DNA of 22,712 nucleotides, from contig DKYL01000093.1 in assembly GCA_002493325.1 (NCBI GenBank), positions 1 through 22,712 on the forward strand. The letters run 5' to 3'. This DNA comes from Ruminococcaceae bacterium UBA7101 (GTDB lineage Bacteria; Bacillota; Clostridia; Oscillospirales; Acutalibacteraceae). The notes under the pieces were generated by a model. It was not told the DNA's origin and made no database searches. It saw only the letters and a list, made by a program, of their open reading frames with translations. The position numbers were made by a program, and so were the translations under genes. This document shows, one piece after another, positions 16,265 through 22,712 of the stretch (position 1 is the stretch's first letter; each line of letters opens with the position of its first letter).

Positions 16265-17011
16265 TTATTCCGTGAGCATTTGTCTGAGTGTTTTAACATC
16301 CTTTGCAAACTGCCTTTTACTGTCATGCTTAACAAACTCCATAACAAAATAAGGCTCAGCATCGCTGTTTTCAATAATTTTTAAAAATACACGCCATTTA
16401 GCCACACCGTGTTTTAGTGAATAGCGGTGTCCATTTTCGTTCCATTCAAAAATATGCACACAAATAAGATACGGCAAAACCGCTTTCAGATTTTCTGTAT
16501 CCTCAGATGTGGAAAAGGGCTGCCAATAGGTTTTTACATTATGCTTATTAACTGCCTGCAAAAACGCAACAGCACTTTTACCGTTATCATTATTTGTGTT
16601 TTTATGAAATTCAAAAGCGACAGTCAGCCCTTTTTTATCTGCAATATCGGCAAGTTTTTTTGTTTCATTGACCATTGCCTGCATTTTTTCTTTACTGACC
16701 TTTTGTGAGGAACAATCACCCTGCCAGATTCTTATAATCTTTGCACCGGTTTTATCAGCAGTATTTACAATCTGCTCCCACAAAGAATAATCCTCTGCAC
16801 CTAATCGGTAGTATGAGCCGTAGGAAATTGCAGTTAAACCGAATTCCTTCTGAAGAGAAATAACCTCCTGCAAGGCAGCTTCATCATCAGGCGGCAAATG
16901 AACATCCCCGCCCCATTCAATATACTTTATATGATTTTTACAGGCAATCTCGCAAATTTCACGCCTGCTTTTTTTACGGAAGGTTACTGTTGTAAAAGCA
17001 ATATTCTGCAT
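16265..17011 (-). CDS. TIM-barrel sugar isomerase/epimerase-like protein
   Basis: 248-aa protein of the AP-endonuclease-2-like/xylose-isomerase-like TIM barrel group. Strand-end acidic and polar residues fit a metal site: EWGGDVH (32-38), the IWQGD segment, VAFEFHKNT, VHIFEWN and VMEFVKHD near the C-terminus. Relatives include sugar isomerases and epimerases, dehydratases and lyases that act on 3-keto glycosides; which one applies cannot be read here. GAGGTG precedes the ATG at 17011, 9 nt after the hydroxyacid dehydrogenase gene. Shorter than many relatives (usually 260-300 aa) but the barrel appears complete. Next to several dehydrogenases, it could act on an oxidised sugar or a keto-glycoside (inference). 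Confidence 0.82.
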   Translation of the reverse strand: MQNIAFTTVTFRKKSRREICEIACKNHIKYIEWGGDVHLPPDDEAALQEVISLQKEFGLTAISYGSYYRLGAEDYSLWEQIVNTADKTGAKIIRIWQGDCSSQKVSKEKMQAMVNETKKLADIADKKGLTVAFEFHKNTNNDNGKSAVAFLQAVNKHNVKTYWQPFSTSEDTENLKAVLPYLICVHIFEWNENGHRYSLKHGVAKWRVFLKIIENSDAEPYFVMEFVKHDSKRQFAKDVKTLRQMLTE

Positions 17012-17020
17012 AATAACACC

Positions 17021-18031
17021 TCACGCCATTGTTTTGAGCATCTGCACTGTTACCTCATAAAGAGGAGTTTCATCGTTGTCGATTTTCTCGGCGTCATCTA
17101 GCATATATTCAGCCATTCTGACAACCTCTTTTCCTAAGCTGCCTGCAATATGGGGCGTAACAATAATGTTTTTGCACCTTGCAATGGCTGAAAAGGGATT
17201 GAGCGGTTCGTGTACAAGAACATCCAAAAGCGCAGTTCTTGTTTTGACTTTACGCATAGCTTTAACCAAGCCTTTTTCATCAACCTGTCTGCCTCTGCCT
17301 GTATTAATAAAGACAGCATAAGGCTTCATCCTGTCAAACAATGCACCGCTTAAAATACCTGTCAGCTCCTTTTTATTTGCAAGATGATTTGTAACTACAT
17401 CACAGGAGGAAAAAATTTCTTCAAGTGTGGCAGATTGGATATTCAGCTTTTGGGCAATATCACTCGGCAGATAAGGGTCATAATAATAAACCGCAACATC
17501 ATTTGCCTTTAATTTTTCAGCAACCAAACCGCCTATACTGCCCACACCGATTATACCGATTTTTGCATTATAAATACCACCGCATTTGTCAGCATATTTT
17601 GACATCTGATAATACTGCATATGCGATTTTCGTGATGCATGGTAAAAGCCTTTCAGTGCAAGCAAAATCTGTGCATAGGTATATTCCGCAACGGGAACGG
17701 CATTTGCTTTCCATGCACTGAAAACACGGATACCGCAGCTCAGAAATTCAGCCGCAAAATGCTGCACCGAGCCTGCTGCATAAAACAGACATTTCACATT
17801 CGGGAAATACTCTTTTATTTCCTTTTCACTGAAATGCTCCATACCCCAGGTTGAAAAAATATATTCCGCTTTACGGCAGGCGTCCATATGATTTTTTATG
17901 TTTTTTCTGCACAGTACGGTTTCATATAAATCGTAGCATTCTCTTAACCTTGAAAGCATATTGCTGTCATAAACACGCTTTGCGTTATGCTCCTCTGAGG
18001 TCAGTAAAACTGCCGTTTTCTTTTTAAACAA
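17021..18031 (-). CDS. D-isomer-specific 2-hydroxyacid dehydrogenase, TTG start
   Basis: 336-aa NAD(P)-dependent dehydrogenase of the phosphoglycerate/glyoxylate reductase type. The Rossmann motif GVGSIGG is at about 162-168. The catalytic triad is R246 (INTGRGRQVD), E275 (DVLVHEPLNP) and H294 (VTPHIAGS); all three are present. It would interconvert a 2-keto acid and a D-2-hydroxy acid, or be a related reductase. Although the frame is open to an ATG at 18076, that would overlap the previous gene by 53 nt without a ribosome site. The TTG at 18031 has AAAGGGGG about 8 nt upstream, gives a normal family N-terminus (FKKKTAVLLT), and overlaps the previous stop by 8 nt (TTGTTTAA). Within a glycan cluster it may finish an acid formed from a uronic or aldonic sugar (inference). 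Confidence 0.88.
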   Translation of the reverse strand: MFKKKTAVLLTSEEHNAKRVYDSNMLSRLRECYDLYETVLCRKNIKNHMDACRKAEYIFSTWGMEHFSEKEIKEYFPNVKCLFYAAGSVQHFAAEFLSCGIRVFSAWKANAVPVAEYTYAQILLALKGFYHASRKSHMQYYQMSKYADKCGGIYNAKIGIIGVGSIGGLVAEKLKANDVAVYYYDPYLPSDIAQKLNIQSATLEEIFSSCDVVTNHLANKKELTGILSGALFDRMKPYAVFINTGRGRQVDEKGLVKAMRKVKTRTALLDVLVHEPLNPFSAIARCKNIIVTPHIAGSLGKEVVRMAEYMLDDAEKIDNDETPLYEVTVQMLKTMA

Positions 18032-19847
18032 GCGTAATCCCCCTTTCGTTATTAAAGCGATTCCATTCAGCTTCAAAGCTGTAATTCAAATCGGATATTT
18101 TTCTCAGCGGTACGAAAGAGCTTTTATTTTTATGATCTGTCAGCACCGCAAAATCACGGTAATATTCATTTTCTTCAATTTGCACACCGTGATAAGTGCA
18201 TATTGCTCCGCCCCTGCTGCCTGTTTCAGGCAAAATTTCAGTGAAAGCACAGCACAACATAAACTGTGTCTTTAAAGTATCCCTGTATCTGTATAAATTC
18301 AAAATCGTTTCATAGTTCTCATCACTTAAATAATAATATTTCAAAGCACATTGCTTTTTCAGCTTTTCTTTCAGAGCCGATATTTCATCAAGATTTCTGT
18401 TTTCTGCCGCATAAACACTCATATTTTCGGAATAATCAGCCAGATCATTCAAACAGTTACGGCATTTTTCAAGATAGTCACTCTCGTCCCACAAAGCTTT
18501 ATAAATCAAATATTCATCGGAAAAATCAGCCTTGCTCCTGCTGATATATTCAGCCGCTCTGAGCGCACCGACCTGTGTGCTGTTCAGTGCTGAACCGCCG
18601 GGTCTGTATATACCAAAAGTTCCTGCGGTTTCTCCCACTGCAAAAAGATTTTCAACACTTGTCTGCCAATTCAAATCAACATCAGCTCCGCCGTTAATAT
18701 GCTGGGCACAGACTGCAATTTCCAAAGGCTGTGCAGATAAATCAATACCCTTGCTTTTATAAAACGCAATTGCCTGCGGATTCAGCTTGCTCAATCTGTC
18801 AAAGGGTGTTTTGCCGTCAGCTCCTGCTGACAAAAGATATTCCTTTGCTGTATCGCCGAGTTTTTCAAAGTCAAATCCGTCAGGATTGTTTCGGTAATCC
18901 ATATATACACGGTGCCCTTTTGCTTTTTCACGGCTTACAGCAAGGTCAATTTTTGAACTTGCGTGTATCTTTTTACTGTCAAAAGGCCACTGATAACCTT
19001 TAAGGAAAATATTGTCACATACCTCTGCGGCATTTTTAAATACACTGTTAAGGAACTCTGTTTTAGTGCCCTTTTCATCAACGGAATAATAGGTTGGTAT
19101 AACCTGCTGGTAACTTCCCGACAAATTCCATTTTACACCTAAAGATGCTATACCATACTGCCATTCTGTCAGATTACAGAATTTACAGCCTGCGTCGGCA
19201 AGCAAGCCGAAAGCACCTGCCTGCGAATCGGGATAAACCGTATTTTTATAAACCGTTGCCGCACCGCCTGTTGCAGCAATAACATACTTTGCCTGTATCG
19301 GCAAAAGTCTGTATGAACTGCCGTTCTTCTGCAAGGCAATCAAACCGACTGCTCTGTTATTTTCGGTAACAATCCGTATTGCCGCTGTTTCATCAAGCAA
19401 GGTAAACGCTTTATTGCTCAGCACATTTTTTTCAAGACATTCCGTCATATATTTTGAGGTAAGCGGTCCTGCACTTGTTCCCCTGCGTGCATTATCATGA
19501 TCCGTCTTATATCCTACAAATCTGCCGTAATTATCAGTAGGAAACGGCACACCGTACTCAACAAGGTGATTAAAGCACCGCATACTGTTTGCTGCTTCAA
19601 TAAACGCAGTGTCCTTGTGCATACCACCTCCGAAGGAAAGGGCATCAGCCATTTTGACAGCACTGTCCTCATCTGTGCAGGATAATTTATAATAAGTCTG
19701 CTTATCGCTTCCTGCATTGCGTGAAGTGCCTGCATTCCTGCTGTATGTAAGCATTGCGATATTTTTAATGCCGAAAGAAAGCAGTCGGTCTGCCGCAGCG
19801 TAACCGGCTGCACCGCTTCCGATTATGACTGTGTTAAATTGTAACAT
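18024..19847 (-). CDS. FAD-dependent oxidoreductase, fumarate reductase/aspartate oxidase-like
   Basis: 607-aa flavoprotein. The FAD-binding Rossmann start is VIIGSGAAGYAAADRL with GSGAAG at 10-15; a second FAD-contact stretch, VENLFAVGETAGTFGIYRPG, then GGSALNSTQVGALRAAEYIS, matches the end of the flavin domain in the SdhA/FrdA/NadB superfamily. The middle contains the expected capping domain, and the C-terminal about 150 residues are helical, as in FrdA relatives. No signal peptide or membrane segment and no FrdB/FrdC partner gene is adjacent, so it is not a respiratory complex subunit here. AAGGAG precedes the ATG, 12 nt after the SDR gene. Substrate unknown. Members of this superfamily reduce or oxidise C-C bonds next to a carbonyl or carboxylate, as in aspartate, fumarate, steroids or isoflavonoids. 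Confidence 0.85.
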   Translation of the reverse strand: MLQFNTVIIGSGAAGYAAADRLLSFGIKNIAMLTYSRNAGTSRNAGSDKQTYYKLSCTDEDSAVKMADALSFGGGMHKDTAFIEAANSMRCFNHLVEYGVPFPTDNYGRFVGYKTDHDNARRGTSAGPLTSKYMTECLEKNVLSNKAFTLLDETAAIRIVTENNRAVGLIALQKNGSSYRLLPIQAKYVIAATGGAATVYKNTVYPDSQAGAFGLLADAGCKFCNLTEWQYGIASLGVKWNLSGSYQQVIPTYYSVDEKGTKTEFLNSVFKNAAEVCDNIFLKGYQWPFDSKKIHASSKIDLAVSREKAKGHRVYMDYRNNPDGFDFEKLGDTAKEYLLSAGADGKTPFDRLSKLNPQAIAFYKSKGIDLSAQPLEIAVCAQHINGGADVDLNWQTSVENLFAVGETAGTFGIYRPGGSALNSTQVGALRAAEYISRSKADFSDEYLIYKALWDESDYLEKCRNCLNDLADYSENMSVYAAENRNLDEISALKEKLKKQCALKYYYLSDENYETILNLYRYRDTLKTQFMLCCAFTEILPETGSRGGAICTYHGVQIEENEYYRDFAVLTDHKNKSSFVPLRKISDLNYSFEAEWNRFNNERGITLV

Positions 19848-19859
19848 TTTAAAATCTCC

Positions 19860-20603
19860 TTAGAGAACAGATATGTGCATACCGCCGCCGCACTCAATAA
19901 TAGTCCCTGTTGCATAATCAAGTCCACCTGACAATACAGCCATCACCGCTTTGCTGTAATCTGCTGCATTGCCGATTCTGCCTGCGGGAATGTCTCCCCG
20001 CTCTGCAAGTGCGTTATATTTTTCCTTTACCGATGAAATCATATCTGTATCAATAATACCCGGTCTTATTTCAAACACTTTGATATTTTCAGATGCCAGA
20101 CGCACGGCAAATAATTTTGTTATCATACTGATACCTGCTTTGGAAATACAGTATTCGGCACGGTTCAAAGACACAGTATCCGCACTTACCGAGCCTGTGT
20201 TGATTATGTATCCTCCGCCTTGCTTTTGCATAACTTTTGCGACGGACTGCGCCATAAAATAGGTACCCTTTAAATTGATATCCATTACATAATCAAAATC
20301 ATCATCAGATATATCCAGCATATCCTTTCTGTCACGTGGTGTAACACCTGCGTTGTTCACAAGAACATCAACTGCACCGAATCTGTCAAGAGCCTCAGAA
20401 ATAATTTTATTTCTGTCATCCTCTTCACTTATATCTGCCGTAACAAACAAAGCGCTATCAGGATGAGATTCTATAAAAGCCTCCGCCTCATGATTGCTGT
20501 GCCTTGCACACATAACCACGTTGTATCCGTTTTTCTCAAGCTCTTTGGCAGTTTCAAAGCCCATTCCCTTTGCCGAGCCTGTTATGATTGCTGTTTTTCT
20601 CAT
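19860..20603 (-). CDS. SDR-family oxidoreductase
   Basis: 247-aa classical short-chain dehydrogenase/reductase, full length. The cofactor motif TGSAKGMG is at 8-15 and NNAG at 83-86. The catalytic S138, Y151 and K155 (YCISK) are all in place, and a substrate loop precedes the C-terminal GGGMHISVL. Close in plan to 3-oxoacyl reductases, KduD-like ketouronate dehydrogenases and hydroxysteroid dehydrogenases; sequence does not discriminate. A residue R34 after the second strand (MCARHS) favours NADP(H) (inference). The ATG at 20603 has only a weak ribosome site: GGAAAGG lies about 17 nt upstream and inside the arm of an 83-nt palindrome, so its translation may be controlled by RNA folding. Confidence 0.9.
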   Translation of the reverse strand: MRKTAIITGSAKGMGFETAKELEKNGYNVVMCARHSNHEAEAFIESHPDSALFVTADISEEDDRNKIISEALDRFGAVDVLVNNAGVTPRDRKDMLDISDDDFDYVMDINLKGTYFMAQSVAKVMQKQGGGYIINTGSVSADTVSLNRAEYCISKAGISMITKLFAVRLASENIKVFEIRPGIIDTDMISSVKEKYNALAERGDIPAGRIGNAADYSKAVMAVLSGGLDYATGTIIECGGGMHISVL

Positions 20604-20608
20604 AATAA

Positions 20609-20691
20609 TTCACATAGCCTTTCCGGCTACAAGTATTAATCAAAAATCACATAAATATCCTTGTTGTAGCCGGACAAGGCGTAAATGTGAA
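20609..20691 (-). promoter_or_regulatory. 83-nt imperfect palindrome with two alternative hairpins before the SDR gene
   Basis: The left arm TTCACAT/GCCTT/TCCGGCTACAA and its reverse complement at the far end pair over 23 bp with two small bulges. The far arm also holds its own hairpin, CCTTGT/ACAAGG, with CCGGCTACA in the loop. In the transcript (minus strand) the loop sequence is complementary to the downstream TTGTAGCCGG, so the short hairpin and the long one exclude each other. The downstream arm includes GGAAAGG, the only ribosome-site-like sequence for the SDR gene. Could be an RNA switch or simply a dispersed palindromic repeat. Confidence 0.55.
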
Positions 20692-20700
20692 TTGAGCCAT

Positions 20701-20768
20701 CTCAAAATTATGCCATAGGCAAATTTTGAGGGCATACAATCCTGATAGTGTGATTTTTCACACTATCA
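20701..20768. repeat. Two further hairpins in the gap after the flavoprotein gene
   Basis: CTCAAAATT/AATTTTGAG with an inner TGCC/GGCA (20701-20730) forms a 13-bp stem with one bulged base. TGATAGTGTGA/TCACACTATCA (20743-20768) forms an 11-bp stem with a 4-nt loop and overlaps the stop codon of the flavoprotein gene. Neither is followed by a U run on either strand, so they are not ordinary terminators. With the adjacent 83-nt palindrome they fill the whole gap, which is more like a palindromic repeat cluster or RNA-processing sites. Confidence 0.6.
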
Positions 20769-21980
20769 TACTCCGACATATTTTTTATATAGTGGTAAAT
20801 ATACCTCTTTGTCACGAACAGGGCAGCCTGCCACTCCGCCTGCACGCATCATTTTACTGCAATTGCCGCATTTAACACACAGCTTGCTTTTGTCAAGCTC
20901 TCCGTTTTTAAGAAAATCACAATAAAAATCAGGATAAGCAAAGGTCATTCTGCCGAAACCTGCAAGTGAGCAATATCCTTTTTCAAGACATTTTTCGGCA
21001 AAATCAACTGCATCTGCACCCTTAAACGACAAAGCGGACAGAATTAATTTTAGTTCAGGAAATTTCTTTTGAAGCTCACCTGTTATTTTCACGGCTCTTT
21101 GAACACCTGTTTCTCCATCCTCAGGTCCGCCCATAAACGGTCGGTTGATATGCGGAATTAAATATGGGTTTCCTATTGTTATGTTGACAAGCTCCATATC
21201 TCTTTTTTGAAGTCCTGAAAGAATTTTTTCAGTTTCGGTTAAATCAATTTCTTTATGAGGGCTTGTCCCGAAGCCGAAGGGATACGGAAAACCGTCATAA
21301 GCACTAAGCCGTGTTGTCACAATCATATGATCAGGCAACACTTTTTTCACTGCATCAATACAGTTAAAATAAAGCCTTATTCTGTTTTCAAGAGAACCAC
21401 CGTACATTCCTGTCCTGTTGTATGCACTTAAAAATTCATCAAACAAATAGCCGTGACAGCACTTAATATCAACACCGTCAAAGCCTGCCTGCCAAGCAAG
21501 CTGAGCAGCATGTGCAAACTGCTCAGGCAAAGCATCGCACTCTTCATCAGTAATCATATGATAAGGCAAATCCTCTTTGCCTTTTTCAAAAACTTCATTT
21601 CTGTAAGCAATAATCGGCTCGGGTATTCCCTTTGGCTTGCTGTATCTTCCGCTGTGTGTCATCTGCAGAATAATCAACGGAGCATATCCGAATTTTTCCA
21701 AAGCCACACGACGCATATTCTGCAAAAGCTTTTTATATGTATCCATATTTTCTTCTGTTAAATAAAGCTGTCTTGGATTTGCTCTGCCTTCTTTACAAAC
21801 TGCCGTTGCCTCAAACCAAATAATACCTGCACCGCTTTCGGCAAAACGCATATATCTTCTTTCGGTAAGCTCTCCGATATTACCGTCAGCAGTGCCGTCG
21901 CAGCCCTCCATTGGCTGGAATACAATCCTGTTGTTTACAGTCCTGCCGTTAACCGTTAATTTTTCATTTATAATCATCAT
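20766..21980 (-). CDS. Old-yellow-enzyme-family flavin oxidoreductase with 4Fe-4S motif
   Basis: 404-aa FMN TIM-barrel oxidoreductase. The barrel core has RIVFQPMEG near the start, LQMTHSGRYS, CCHGYLFDEFLSAYNRTG and YGGSLENRIR, all family landmarks. The C-terminal cysteines CVKCGNC...C (C368, C371, C374, C386) match the CxxCxxC-x11-C spacing of the iron-sulfur OYE group (trimethylamine dehydrogenase, dienoyl-CoA reductase, daidzein reductase). Unlike those, it stops after the cluster: the C-terminal FAD/NAD-binding part of about 250-300 aa is absent, so electrons must come from a separate partner, perhaps the FAD protein two genes on. Tandem ATGs at 21980 and 21977 follow AAAGGTG; the TTG at 22004 is rejected. 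First gene of the ten-gene cluster. Likely reduces a C=C bond of an enone; substrate unknown. Confidence 0.86.
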   Translation of the reverse strand: MMIINEKLTVNGRTVNNRIVFQPMEGCDGTADGNIGELTERRYMRFAESGAGIIWFEATAVCKEGRANPRQLYLTEENMDTYKKLLQNMRRVALEKFGYAPLIILQMTHSGRYSKPKGIPEPIIAYRNEVFEKGKEDLPYHMITDEECDALPEQFAHAAQLAWQAGFDGVDIKCCHGYLFDEFLSAYNRTGMYGGSLENRIRLYFNCIDAVKKVLPDHMIVTTRLSAYDGFPYPFGFGTSPHKEIDLTETEKILSGLQKRDMELVNITIGNPYLIPHINRPFMGGPEDGETGVQRAVKITGELQKKFPELKLILSALSFKGADAVDFAEKCLEKGYCSLAGFGRMTFAYPDFYCDFLKNGELDKSKLCVKCGNCSKMMRAGGVAGCPVRDKEVYLPLYKKYVGV

Positions 21981-22008
21981 ATCACACCTTTTAACTGATC
22001 TCAATTCA

Positions 22009-22036
22009 ATAATACAGTATTTTTTGATTTAATCAA
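22009..22036 (-). promoter_or_regulatory. Promoter of the ten-gene catabolic cluster, with overlapping palindrome
   Basis: On the minus strand TTGATT (22036-22031), 16 nt, then TATTAT (22014-22009) resembles a sigma-A promoter; the leader to the flavoprotein start is about 25 nt. The perfect 13-nt palindrome TTGATTTAATCAA (22024-22036) covers the -35 box, a natural place for an operator. Which regulator binds is unknown; the divergent AraC-type gene is the obvious candidate, although AraC proteins usually bind direct repeats. Confidence 0.55.
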
Positions 22037-22066
22037 GCTCATTTTACGCTGTTTTATATGCATTTT

Positions 22067-22095
22067 TTGATATTTTAATTGTATTTTCCTTATAT
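22067..22095 (+). promoter_or_regulatory. Promoter of the AraC-family gene
   Basis: TTGATA (22067-22072), 17 nt, TTATAT (22090-22095) on the plus strand is close to sigma-A consensus with ideal spacing. The predicted start falls about 12 nt before the ATG at 22114, leaving a very short leader. GGTG at 22097-22100 is the only ribosome-site-like sequence and is about 13 nt from the ATG, so translation may be weak or nearly leaderless. Confidence 0.5.
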
Positions 22096-22113
22096 TGGTG
22101 ATATATTGTAATT

Positions 22114-22712
22114 ATGGAAACTTTAATTAATACATTTCAGAAAAAAACAAAAAAAGAAAAAACAGATTTATCATCACTCCATTTTCACAGCGGATATGAA
22201 TTGATTTTTGTAACAAAGGGTGCTGTTGATATAGAAATCAACAGCGTACCGCACAAGGCAAAATCACCTGCCATCATACTGCTCAATCCTTTTGAACAGC
22301 ATAAAATCACAGATGAAAGCGATGATTATGAAAGAATAATACTTGTTTTAAACTCGGATGTTCTGGAGCAGAATATTTCTCCCCGTCTGACTGCCATGCT
22401 CAAATGCAGACCGCAGAACTTTTCACACATTCTTAAACCAAGTGAAAATGATTTTATAAATATTTGCAATATTTCTGACAACATTGCAAATGAGCTGAAC
22501 AGCAGCGGTATATTCAGCAATCAGTATATACAAAACTGTGTTTACAATATGCTTATTTTGATGTACAGAACAAGAAAAGCAAGTCCCGAGCTGTCATTAC
22601 CTATGATGAAAATTCAGACTTTTATGGATATGAATTATTCAAATATAAACAGTATTCAGGAGCTTGCCGATAAATTCTGCATTTCATCCTCTCATCTTTC
22701 AAGAACATTTAA
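22114..22712 (+). CDS. AraC-family transcriptional regulator, C-terminus beyond window
   Basis: The first 199 codons of a plus-strand gene that runs off the window. Residues about 15-85 form an AraC-type cupin effector domain: LHFHSGYELIFVTKGAVDIE, then PAIILLNPFEQHKI, typical of sugar-sensing AraC proteins. A helical linker (about 105-165) leads to the first helix-turn-helix of the DNA-binding domain, SIQELADKFCISSSHLSRTF, at the window edge. The second helix-turn-helix is not visible. It is divergent from the ten-gene cluster with a 133-nt shared control region, so it probably activates that cluster in response to a sugar or glycoside (inference). Start is the ATG at 22114; no better upstream start is in frame. 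Confidence 0.9.
   Translation, partial: METLINTFQKKTKKEKTDLSSLHFHSGYELIFVTKGAVDIEINSVPHKAKSPAIILLNPFEQHKITDESDDYERIILVLNSDVLEQNISPRLTAMLKCRPQNFSHILKPSENDFINICNISDNIANELNSSGIFSNQYIQNCVYNMLILMYRTRKASPELSLPMMKIQTFMDMNYSNINSIQELADKFCISSSHLSRTF

Noticed and set aside
14302..16374. Longer start for the heparinase-like protein with an apparent hydrophobic N-terminus
   Set aside because: The hydrophobic stretch comes from codons that overlap the TIM-barrel gene in another frame; it is not a signal peptide and there is no ribosome site. The ATG at 16236 has AGGAG.
18024..19847. Fumarate reductase or succinate dehydrogenase subunit A
   Set aside because: No FrdB/SdhB iron-sulfur or membrane partner gene is adjacent, and the protein sits in a catabolic cluster; only superfamily membership is supported.
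20701..20768. Hairpins after the OYE gene as terminators
   Set aside because: Strong stems but no U run follows on either strand, and the operon seems to continue into the SDR gene.
1..22712. CRISPR array, tRNA or rRNA genes, insertion sequence
   Set aside because: No regularly spaced direct repeats, no cloverleaf-like conserved tRNA segments, no rRNA signature and no transposase frame were found on reading both strands.

Overview
The window is AT-rich DNA (G+C below 40% by eye). It has strong AGGAGG-type ribosome sites, tight operons with 4 and 8 nt stop/start overlaps, PhoB/PhoR-type two-component genes and TTAACA-type Pho boxes. Together these suggest an anaerobic Gram-positive Clostridia member, probably a gut Oscillospiraceae/Lachnospiraceae-like organism. 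The taxon is an inference. All genes but the last are on the minus strand, so the operons read from high to low coordinates.

Region A (8256 down to 1) is a phosphate-starvation operon. A Pho-box promoter (8201-8256) precedes pstS, pstC and pstA. Four genes not normally part of pst follow: a 67-aa two-helix membrane protein, a GtrA-family membrane protein, a GtrA paralogue fused to a HAD phosphatase, and a cytosolic ComEC-like metallo-beta-lactamase hydrolase. Then come pstB, phoB and a phoR histidine kinase cut by the window edge. Several junctions overlap, so the extra genes look like true operon members. No phoU is present between pstS and the edge.

Region B (8257-8594) holds two factor-independent terminators for minus-strand transcripts. 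Between them is a 5'-truncated remnant of a CrcB/Fluc fluoride channel gene.

Region C (22036 down to 8594) is a ten-gene catabolic cluster. In transcription order it encodes an Fe-S old-yellow-enzyme-type flavoprotein, an SDR dehydrogenase, a fumarate-reductase-like FAD protein, a 2-hydroxyacid dehydrogenase, a TIM-barrel isomerase-like protein, a heparinase II/III-family lyase, a membrane-anchored EEP-family hydrolase, a surface phosphodiesterase/phosphatase-like protein, a GH35 beta-galactosidase and a GH29 alpha-L-fucosidase. The glycan-cleaving enzymes lack signal peptides, so imported oligosaccharides or glycoconjugates are probably processed inside the cell. The two phosphoesterase-like proteins face outward. 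The redox-rich front half is unusual for a simple sugar operon and may act on an oxidised sugar or a non-sugar aglycone. The 162-nt gap between the first two genes holds nested palindromes, including a pair of mutually exclusive hairpins just before the SDR start.

Region D (22037-22712) is a divergent promoter region and the first 199 codons of an AraC-family regulator on the plus strand, probably the regulator of region C. No tRNA, rRNA, CRISPR array, transposase or transporter other than Pst was seen.
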